From: an uncultured Chthonomonas sp.
GTDB lineage: Bacteria; Armatimonadota; Chthonomonadetes; Chthonomonadales; CAJBBX01
Assembly: GCA_903886985.1 (NCBI GenBank)
Contig: CAISOI010000637.1
Span: 1 to 6,900 of the forward strand
Reading direction: 5' to 3'
Length of the DNA: 6,900 bases
Positions 1 through 5,867 of this stretch are shown here, piece after piece. How positions within the stretch are numbered: position 1 is the first letter of the stretch; each line of letters opens with the position of its first letter. Under the pieces are notes generated by a model. That model did no database searches, was not told where the DNA came from, and saw only the letters and a list, made by a program, of their open reading frames with translations. The translations under genes were made by a program, and so were the position numbers.

Positions 1-1
1 C

Positions 2-550
2 ATAGGTGACGTACTCACCGTTATTGCTTTGATTTCCGGGTCTCTATTCTCCATTTGGGCAACCCTTGTCGGGTTTGCACTCCTATTTCCCTTAAAAGCG
101 GCTGCATCTCGCACTAACATTGAAAGTCACCCCGTGCGATGCTTCATAGTCGGAGCAATCACTGCAGGTTTGGGCTGGTTTATCGTTATAGTTTTCTTGA
201 ATTTACATAACCCTCTCATCACACTTTTCGGCTGGCTCGGTGCCATCGTAATGCTGGTTTTGCAAGCTGTGGGCGGTAGTGGCTTGGCACTACTTTCTGC
301 AAGTCGTATTCAAAAAACAGATCGTCGACGATCGCAGTATCGCAGTCTTGAACGGGGTGCGATGCTCTTGGTTGTGGGCGGGTTGGTACCGATTTTTGGA
401 TGGTTCTTCTTCACACCAGTCGTGAATATTATCAGTTTGGGCGCCGGTTTGATGGCGATGTTTTCATCAAAACAAACTGCCATTGAAGCCTCGGTTCCAC
501 ACGTGGTTTCGGAATACAATCCGAATACTTCATCTGAGTTTATTGTATGA
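2..550 (+). CDS. Multi-spanning membrane protein of unknown function, 5' end outside window
   Basis: I do not recognise this family. The frame is open from the first bases of the window, and the only internal start candidate is a TTG at 29 with no Shine-Dalgarno sequence, so the true start most likely lies upstream. Of the 182 visible residues, most form four to five hydrophobic segments, at about 5-30, 47-67, 73-101, 120-138 and 140-155. A strongly basic loop at about 102-119 (rich in Arg and Lys, predicted cytoplasmic by the positive-inside rule) separates the third and fourth. A polar tail of about 25 residues ends the protein. No catalytic or binding motif is visible. Its stop overlaps the start of the DUF1800 gene by ATGA, so the two are probably translated together. 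It may therefore belong to the envelope system of the DUF1800/DUF1501 pair, but this rests on position alone. Confidence 0.75.
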   Translation: MGDVLTVIALISGSLFSIWATLVGFALLFPLKAAASRTNIESHPVRCFIVGAITAGLGWFIVIVFLNLHNPLITLFGWLGAIVMLVLQAVGGSGLALLSASRIQKTDRRRSQYRSLERGAMLLVVGGLVPIFGWFFFTPVVNIISLGAGLMAMFSSKQTAIEASVPHVVSEYNPNTSSEFIV

Positions 551-2046
551 CATTTGGGCGGCGCGATTGTTTGAAAGCACTAGCACTAACCGGAACAGGA
601 TTCGCCCTGAATGGATGTTCCTTTGTCACTCGTCGAATTACTCAACCCGTTCTAGCCGATAAGATAGCTCTGCCTCCGACAGAAATTCATCCAATTGTCA
701 GACTTCTCAACAGAACTTCTTTTGGCCCCGTGCCCGGTCAAGTCGCAATCGTAGCATCGCAAGGAATTGAAAACTACATAACAGAGCAACTTCATCCCTC
801 CAATATTGAACCACAATTGCTATCCCTGCGGTTGGCTCCGTTGGAGACTCTTCAGCTTCAATCGTCAGAACGGGGGGATGAGTTGCTCGATGAAATGATT
901 CGTCAGATGCAGATGGCTTGTATTTTGCGTGCGACGTACAGCCCTCATCAGTTGCGTGAGAGAATGGTGGATTTCTGGACCAACCACTTTAATATTTACG
1001 CGCGTAAGGGATCGTCCGCCTATTTTAAACCTCACGACGACCTCGAGGTTATTCGGAAACACGCTCTTGGTTCCGTGCATGATTTGATCCGGTCTTCGGC
1101 GCACAGCCCGGCAATGCTGCAATACCTGGATAATCAGGTCAACCGAAAAAGAGATGATCACGGAGCTGGAGCAAACGAGAACTACGCCCGGGAGTTGGTG
1201 GAACTGCACACTCTGGGTGTCCACGGGGGATATACACAAAAGGATGTCCAAGAAGTAGCGAGATGTCTGACGGGATGGACAGTCGAAGGACGATTTTTAC
1301 ACCGTAAAGGCACATTTAGGTACGACGACACTGCGCACGATAAGGGTGCCAAAACTGTTCTTGGCGTTACGATACCTGCTGGAGGTGGCGAGAATGATGG
1401 TGATAAGGTACTTGATATTCTCGTCAAGCATCCAGCGACTGCCAAGTTTATCTCGCACAAAATCTGTAAGTACTTCTTGGGTGATCAAGCAGACAGCTGG
1501 ACTGATAAAATGGCAGATATCTATCTCAAAACGGACGGTGACATTACGCAGATGCTCCGCCCTATGTTGTTATCAAAAGAGATTCAGTCCGCGTCTCCCA
1601 TACTGAAACGTCCCTTCGACTATGCGGTCTCTGCAATGAGGGCACTCAATGCCGACACAGATGGTGGCAAAGGGATACAAATGCATCTTACACAGATGGG
1701 GCAGCCGCTGTTTCAATGGCCTATGCCTGATGGTTATCCAGATAGAACGAGCGCGTGGACGGGCTCCATCTTGGCGCGCTGGAATTTTGCGACAGCGCTC
1801 TGCACGGAAGGAGTATCCGGAACATCGATTAACTGGAAGAAGTTACAAGAGCGGATTCCGGGTGGTGATAAGAACGAGACAACAAAACAATTGATGGAAC
1901 TGATCACGGCACATCGAGCTGACGACGCCTCTTCCAAAATGCGTAACCAGAGGATTGTAAAACATGTTTCAACTGCCACCAAAGGGAAGCCGCACATGCA
2001 GATTGCCTCCCTCATTGTCGCGTCACCAGATTTTCAATGGCGTTAG
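547..2046 (+). CDS. DUF1800 family protein with Tat-type, possibly lipoprotein, leader
   Basis: A 499-residue member of the DUF1800 family (Pfam PF08811), whose molecular function is not established. The leader has G4-R5-R6-D7 followed by a short hydrophobic stretch and L21-N-G-C24. This looks like a twin-arginine signal ending in an imperfect lipobox, so the protein may be exported folded and lipid-anchored. Family landmarks in order are VRLLNRTSFGP near residue 51, the M-V-D-F-W-T-N-H-F-N block at 140-149, the highly conserved E-N-Y-A-R-E-L-x-E-L-H-T-L-G-V block at 211-225 followed by GGYTQ, a C-L-T-G-W-T segment at 240-245, and W-P-x-P-D-G-Y-P with a downstream S-A-W at 391-404. The length is normal for the family and nothing is broken. 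The ATG lies in the ATGA overlap with the membrane protein and places the Arg pair correctly near the N terminus. DUF1501 follows 16 nt later, the usual partner order. Confidence 0.93.
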   Translation: MTFGRRDCLKALALTGTGFALNGCSFVTRRITQPVLADKIALPPTEIHPIVRLLNRTSFGPVPGQVAIVASQGIENYITEQLHPSNIEPQLLSLRLAPLETLQLQSSERGDELLDEMIRQMQMACILRATYSPHQLRERMVDFWTNHFNIYARKGSSAYFKPHDDLEVIRKHALGSVHDLIRSSAHSPAMLQYLDNQVNRKRDDHGAGANENYARELVELHTLGVHGGYTQKDVQEVARCLTGWTVEGRFLHRKGTFRYDDTAHDKGAKTVLGVTIPAGGGENDGDKVLDILVKHPATAKFISHKICKYFLGDQADSWTDKMADIYLKTDGDITQMLRPMLLSKEIQSASPILKRPFDYAVSAMRALNADTDGGKGIQMHLTQMGQPLFQWPMPDGYPDRTSAWTGSILARWNFATALCTEGVSGTSINWKKLQERIPGGDKNETTKQLMELITAHRADDASSKMRNQRIVKHVSTATKGKPHMQIASLIVASPDFQWR

Positions 2047-2053
2047 GGAGGGG
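2045..2053 (+). promoter_or_regulatory. Ribosome binding site of the DUF1501 gene
   Basis: A purine-rich run, AGGGAGGGG, starts within the DUF1800 stop codon and ends 9 nt before the ATG at 2063. It decides the start of the DUF1501 gene in favour of 2063. An earlier in-frame ATG at 1964 lies within the DUF1800 coding sequence and would add 33 residues unlike the family. Confidence 0.75.
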
Positions 2054-2062
2054 CACGAGTTC

Positions 2063-3421
2063 ATGGAATCGATAAAACTCGGTTGTGATGGGAGAGGGAA
2101 TCCGTTAAGCGAACCCATTACTTGGTCCAGTAGGGCGAATTCTTCGCTAGCTCTCAACCCCTCTCGCCGTTCCTTTCTACTGGGAACCGCTCTTGCAACG
2201 GTAAGTTGGCTCACTGCATCCAAGAGTTCACTGTCGGATGTCGCAGTGGGCACAAAGGGATCTGAATACTCAGGGGATATCCTGGTAACGGTCTTTATGC
2301 GCGGTGGTGCAGATGGACTTAATCTCGTGCCTCCTTTTTTCGAAGATGGGTACTTCAAGCATCGACCAAGTATTGGTGTGAAGGCTCCCAGCGACAAGAA
2401 AGCAAATATAGAAAGTCGTGGATTAGATCTGGATGGAAAGTTTGGTTTGCATCCTGCACTTTCGCCCATTTTGCCGCTTTTCCACGAAGGCAAAATGGGA
2501 GTTATTCATGCCTGCGGATCTCTTGATCAGTCCCGGTCGCACTTTGAGGCAATGGCCACTATGGAGCGAGGCATTCCGGATCAATTGACAGGTGCGGCGA
2601 GTGGATGGTTGGGCCGACATCTAACGAGTGCGGAGCGAAAATCTGCGTCACCTCTTCGGGCGGTTGCATTTAGCAATATTATGCCGGATGCCCTGCGAGG
2701 TGCAACCGATGCGGCTGCTCTTAATTCACTTTCGGATTTTAAGTTGATTGTGCCGACAGGCCAAAACGAGAGCGATCTCCATTCGGCTCTGGCAGATATC
2801 TATTCGGATGGTGGCGATGCCATTGCTATTGCAGGGCGAGAGACAATTGCAGTATTGGATACATTGAACAGGATTGATCCCACCCACTACAAAGCAACTA
2901 ACAATGCAGTGTATCCCAAATCAGCTTTCGGTGAAGGTTTGCGTCAAGTGGCTTGCTTGATAAAGGGAAAAGTTGGGTTAGAAGTTGCATGTTTGGACCA
3001 TCGTGGTCCCTATTTATGGGATACGCATGTGGCGCAGGATTCTGTATTTGGTGCTCAAGCAGGGGACCTTGCAAGTGGGCTTGCTGCGTTTGCCCAAGAT
3101 CTTGGAACTGAATTGAATCGTGTGACAATAGTTGTCATGACAGAGTTTGGTCGCAGAGTGCAGGAGAATGCTGGGATAGGGACAGATCATGGACGTGGTG
3201 GAGCAATGTTCGTGATAGGCGGATCGGTGAATGGCGGCAAGGTTCATGGAAAATGGCCAGGGCTGGCAGATCATCAGCTAGATGAAACAGGAGACCTTCG
3301 TGTAGCCAATGATTACCGCGACATACTTGCGGAAGTGGTTGAGAAACGTCTGCACAACAATGCCACGGCAACTATTTTCCCGGACTTCCAGACTCATCCT
3401 CTTGGAGTCCTTCGTTCCTAA
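2063..3421 (+). CDS. DUF1501 family protein with Tat leader
   Basis: A 452-residue DUF1501 protein (Pfam PF07394), distantly related to the alkaline phosphatase/sulfatase fold. Its substrate is unknown. A twin-arginine leader is clear: S34-R35-R36-S37-F38-L39-L40 followed by a hydrophobic stretch to about residue 50. The roughly 33-residue N-region before the Arg pair is long, but no other in-frame start lies between 2063 and the Arg codons. Family motifs are F-M-R-G-G-A-D-G-L-N at 78-87, the G-L-H-P-A-L segment near 128-133, H-A-C-G-S at 149-153, S-R-S-H-F-E-A at 157-163, M-T-E-F-G-R-R at 359-365 and T-D-H-G-R-G-G at 374-380. The last two resemble metal- or phosphate-site motifs of the superfamily, so an enzymatic role outside the cytoplasm is plausible but inferred. 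It forms a unit with the DUF1800 gene 16 nt upstream. Confidence 0.93.
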   Translation: MESIKLGCDGRGNPLSEPITWSSRANSSLALNPSRRSFLLGTALATVSWLTASKSSLSDVAVGTKGSEYSGDILVTVFMRGGADGLNLVPPFFEDGYFKHRPSIGVKAPSDKKANIESRGLDLDGKFGLHPALSPILPLFHEGKMGVIHACGSLDQSRSHFEAMATMERGIPDQLTGAASGWLGRHLTSAERKSASPLRAVAFSNIMPDALRGATDAAALNSLSDFKLIVPTGQNESDLHSALADIYSDGGDAIAIAGRETIAVLDTLNRIDPTHYKATNNAVYPKSAFGEGLRQVACLIKGKVGLEVACLDHRGPYLWDTHVAQDSVFGAQAGDLASGLAAFAQDLGTELNRVTIVVMTEFGRRVQENAGIGTDHGRGGAMFVIGGSVNGGKVHGKWPGLADHQLDETGDLRVANDYRDILAEVVEKRLHNNATATIFPDFQTHPLGVLRS

Positions 3422-3482
3422 TATTTCGATCACTCACTGTATCTAAGCAGGGCTTTTACCTTAATCTCGCGAACATCCAGAT
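3422..3482 (+). other. 61-nt spacer between the DUF1501 gene and the carboxylase operon
   Basis: This is the only true gap in the window. I see no convincing terminator hairpin, no clear sigma-70 promoter pair and only a weak Shine-Dalgarno sequence before the ATG at 3483. It is the natural place for a second promoter, since gene functions change here, but read-through from region A is equally compatible with the sequence. Confidence 0.4.
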
Positions 3483-5027
3483 ATGCAAATTCGTAAAATT
3501 TTAATTGCGAACCGGGGCGAAATCGCGGTTCGAATCATCCGTGCCTGTCGTGAAATGTCCATTCTCACTGTGGCGGTCTATTCCGAGCCAGACAGATCCG
3601 CTCCTCACGTTTTGCTAGCTGATCAGGCATATCCAATCGGTCCGGGCCCCGCAGTCGCCAGCTATTTACTCATCGACAAAATTCTAGAAGTTGCCCGAGA
3701 ATCTGGCGCTGATGCTATTCACCCAGGATACGGTTTTCTTTCCGAAAACGCTGCTTTTGCAAGGGCATGCGAAGAAGCAGGCGTCATCTTCATTGGTCCG
3801 ACATCCGCGAGTATCGAACTCCTCGGCGATAAAATACACGCCAAAGAGCGTGTTTCTGCCGCAGGTGTCCCCATCGTACCCGGTTACATGGGTGAAGATC
3901 AGTCCGATGCCAGATTGGCGACTGAAGCAGTGTCAATCGGAACTCCACTACTCATCAAAGCTGCCGCTGGTGGCGGTGGCAAAGGAATGCGCGTAGTGCG
4001 AGACCTTGTCGATTTTCCAGTGAATTTAGATGAGGCGAGGCGGGAGGCAGTCGCATCATTTGGAGATAATAGGGTGCTTTTAGAGCGTTATGTAGAAGCC
4101 CCGCGCCACATAGAAGTTCAGATAGTGGGTGATAAATTTGGCGATGTCGTTCACTTGTTTGAGCGGGAATGCTCTATCCAACGGCGGCACCAGAAGATTA
4201 TCGAAGAGAGCCCTTCTGCAGTTTTGACTTCCGCCCTCAGGAATGAGATAACCAGTGCGGCAGTTACAGCAGCAAAAGCCGCACACTACGAGAATGCGGG
4301 GACTGTAGAATTCCTGTTTGAAGAACGGCCTGATGGTTCACATAAGTTCTATTTTCTCGAAGTCAATACACGTCTACAAGTAGAGCATTCGGTAACGGAG
4401 ATGCTAACCGGGATCGATCTGGTGAAGCTTCAGATTCGAGTTGCCTCGGGAGAACCGCTCGGGTTCGAGCAATCTGAGATCATCGCTCGTGGCCAAGCGT
4501 TGGAAGTACGGATTTACGCGGAGTCGCCTTCCACGGGATTTCTTCCCTCCATAGGGCCATTGGATCAGTGGATTGAACCAGTAGGACCAGGAATTCGCGT
4601 CGATTCAGGGGTGGTTCAGGGTGGGCAGGTATCGCCGTTTTATGACCCGATGTTGGCGAAGCTGATTGTTTACTCCGAAAGTCGGGAGGTGTCTATTCAG
4701 AAGATGGTGACCGCACTCTCAAGTTTCCACGTTATGGGTGTAGAGACGAACATCGCCTACCTCATGGATATTTTGAATCACCCACTCTATCGAGAAGGCA
4801 AAATTTCAACGCGCTTTCTAGCCGACCATTTTGAGCATTATCAAAGTTCCCACGATCTTCCTGAAGAGGTGATTCTTGCAATCGCTGCGGATCGATTGTC
4901 ACCTGCCGATCAAAGTGGAGGTGCACTATCAAATGGTCGACCAGCAGTATACAATCTCTGGAAAGAGCAGGGTAACTGGCGAAATTTCACCGACGTTTCC
5001 ATGACGAGGTCCGAAAATGGAAATTGA
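3483..5027 (+). CDS. Biotin carboxylase subunit of an acyl-CoA carboxylase
   Basis: A 514-residue biotin carboxylase that uses ATP and bicarbonate to carboxylate the biotin of a carrier protein in the cytoplasm. The N-terminal K-I-L-I-A-N-R-G-E-I-A-V-R block, the ATP-grasp glycine loop G163-GGGKGMR-170, Q233-RRHQK-238 (His236 and Lys238 match E. coli AccC numbering), E293-V-N-T-R-L-Q-V-E-H-302 (the Glu/Asn/Arg catalytic set) and Arg343 (the equivalent of Arg338 in E. coli) are all present, so it should be active. E. coli AccC is about 450 residues. The extra C-terminal 60 residues include L-W-K-E-Q-G-N-W-R at 492-500, which resembles the W-x(n)-G-W-R segment opening the BT domain of propionyl-/methylcrotonyl-CoA carboxylase alpha chains. 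This favours an acyl-CoA carboxylase over the fatty-acid AccC, though the acyl-CoA is unknown. It overlaps the carrier gene by 11 nt. Confidence 0.95.
   Translation: MQIRKILIANRGEIAVRIIRACREMSILTVAVYSEPDRSAPHVLLADQAYPIGPGPAVASYLLIDKILEVARESGADAIHPGYGFLSENAAFARACEEAGVIFIGPTSASIELLGDKIHAKERVSAAGVPIVPGYMGEDQSDARLATEAVSIGTPLLIKAAAGGGGKGMRVVRDLVDFPVNLDEARREAVASFGDNRVLLERYVEAPRHIEVQIVGDKFGDVVHLFERECSIQRRHQKIIEESPSAVLTSALRNEITSAAVTAAKAAHYENAGTVEFLFEERPDGSHKFYFLEVNTRLQVEHSVTEMLTGIDLVKLQIRVASGEPLGFEQSEIIARGQALEVRIYAESPSTGFLPSIGPLDQWIEPVGPGIRVDSGVVQGGQVSPFYDPMLAKLIVYSESREVSIQKMVTALSSFHVMGVETNIAYLMDILNHPLYREGKISTRFLADHFEHYQSSHDLPEEVILAIAADRLSPADQSGGALSNGRPAVYNLWKEQGNWRNFTDVSMTRSENGN
5006..5009 (+). promoter_or_regulatory. 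Ribosome binding site of the biotin carrier gene
   Basis: GAGG lies 7 nt before the ATG at 5017, inside the last codons of the biotin carboxylase gene. It supports separate, coupled initiation of the carrier protein rather than a frameshifted single gene. Confidence 0.55.
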
Positions 5028-5538
5028 TCTAATTTATGGTGATGAGCCTGTCAAATGCACGGTTAATGGTAAGAACGATCATGGCGTGGTTCAAATGGCG
5101 GACGGATCGTCGCATCAAATTTCGGTAAACCGAGATACGCGGGATCTTTTGACGATTGATACCGGCTCTCAGACATTTCAGGCGGCTGTTGTCACCCAAG
5201 GTGGGAAAACAACCGTTTCGTACAATGGCAGGATCTACAAGTTCACCTCCCCGGAGATTGCGCGTCTCGCAACGAAGCGAGTATCTTCTGGAACTTTAGT
5301 TGCGCCTATGACTGGCGTTATTTCCTCGATTTCCGTGGCAGTTGGCGAGACGGTTAAAGCCTATCAGGCGCTCGCAGTTATGGAAGCGATGAAGGTAATG
5401 GCGACGTTGGAGGCCCCTTTCGATGGAACTGTGGAAGCGATCAATTTCACAAAAGGGCAACAGGTAGGACACGGAGACACGATTCTTGTGATTGCTCCTG
5501 ACCCTGTCCCTGAACAGGATGGAGAAAAGGATAAATGA
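5017..5538 (+). CDS. Biotin carboxyl carrier protein with partial BT domain
   Basis: A 173-residue carrier. Residues about 92-165 form a biotinyl domain: G-T-L-V-A-P-M-T-G at 92-100, then M122-E-A-M-K126-V-M, where Lys126 is the predicted biotin attachment site, and a mirrored A-P-F-D-G-T-V half. The usual residue after the biotinyl Lys is Met or Leu. Val here is conservative and should still be modified. Residues 1 to about 85 are beta-rich (L-I-Y-G-D-E-P-V and Y-N-G-R-I-Y-K-F) and lack the Pro/Ala-rich linker typical of AccB. They look like the barrel part of a BT domain from propionyl-/methylcrotonyl-CoA carboxylase alpha chains. Together with the preceding protein (514 + 173 residues) this reconstitutes the usual alpha-chain architecture in two pieces. 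Its stop overlaps the next start by ATGA. A carboxyltransferase must be encoded elsewhere. Confidence 0.93.
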   Translation: MEIDLIYGDEPVKCTVNGKNDHGVVQMADGSSHQISVNRDTRDLLTIDTGSQTFQAAVVTQGGKTTVSYNGRIYKFTSPEIARLATKRVSSGTLVAPMTGVISSISVAVGETVKAYQALAVMEAMKVMATLEAPFDGTVEAINFTKGQQVGHGDTILVIAPDPVPEQDGEKDK

Positions 5539-5867
5539 GCACCGAAGGAATGCGTACAATTTCTCGACGAAGTCTGGCGAAACAGACGATTGGCGTCGCC
5601 GCAACTTTGTTGACTGGAGGAACTGCTGTGGCCGATGCACAACGGGTCGATCTGGATACGACAACGCTCGACACACGCGTTGAATTGATTGAAAAGAGCC
5701 GTGGCAAAGCGTTCACTGCATCTCAAAAGAAAACGATAGCGAACAATCTAAAAACGAACGATGATGCTTGGACAAAATGTCGTGCAGAGTTTCGAGTTCC
5801 CGATCAGGTGGAACCGGCATTTACTTTTGCACCAAATACTGTGGATGGAGGAGATAACGCGAAATGA
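5535..5867 (+). CDS. Small Tat-leader protein, possible GatC/AtzG-like partner of the amidase
   Basis: A 110-residue protein with a twin-arginine leader: S10-R11-R12-S13-L14, a hydrophobic core at about 19-33, and a plausible cleavage site after A-D-A35. The mature part is only about 75 residues, predicted as two helices (about 46-60 and 62-86). It ends in F86-R-V-P-D-Q-V-E93-P94-A95-F-T-F98-A-P100 and a short polar tail with a single Cys at 82. Two helices followed by an E-P-A-x-x-F-x-P motif resemble GatC and the AtzG/DUF4089 proteins, small subunits that wrap around amidase-signature enzymes. That assignment is inferred from motif shape and from the neighbour. It is joined by ATGA overlaps to both the carrier gene and the amidase, and AAGGA at about 5528 serves as its ribosome binding site. 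Alternatively it is an unrelated secreted protein of unknown role. Confidence 0.85.
   Translation: MSTEGMRTISRRSLAKQTIGVAATLLTGGTAVADAQRVDLDTTTLDTRVELIEKSRGKAFTASQKKTIANNLKTNDDAWTKCRAEFRVPDQVEPAFTFAPNTVDGGDNAK
5847..5853 (+). promoter_or_regulatory. Strong ribosome binding site of the amidase gene
   Basis: GGAGGAG ends 10 nt before the ATG at 5864 and lies within the last codons of the small Tat-leader gene. It is the best Shine-Dalgarno sequence in region B. It fixes the amidase start and therefore the absence of a leader on that protein. Confidence 0.7.

Noticed and set aside
865..1606. Antisense and alternative-frame open frames within the DUF1800 gene
   Set aside because: The DUF1800 frame is continuous with family motifs throughout, so these are coincidental open frames.
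1964..2062. Extended start of the DUF1501 gene at the in-frame ATG at 1964
   Set aside because: The extra 33 codons overlap the DUF1800 C terminus, look unlike the family, and lack a ribosome binding site, whereas 2063 has a strong one at good spacing.
3445..3458. Possible terminator in the 61-nt spacer (AAGC/GCTT stem followed by T residues)
   Set aside because: The stem is only 4 bp with a 3-nt loop and a very short T run, too weak to call an intrinsic terminator.
5296..5726. Cluster of overlapping minus-strand open frames across the carrier and small Tat-leader genes
   Set aside because: They are shadows of well-supported plus-strand genes, encode low-quality Cys/Arg/Ser-rich sequences, and match no family I recognise.
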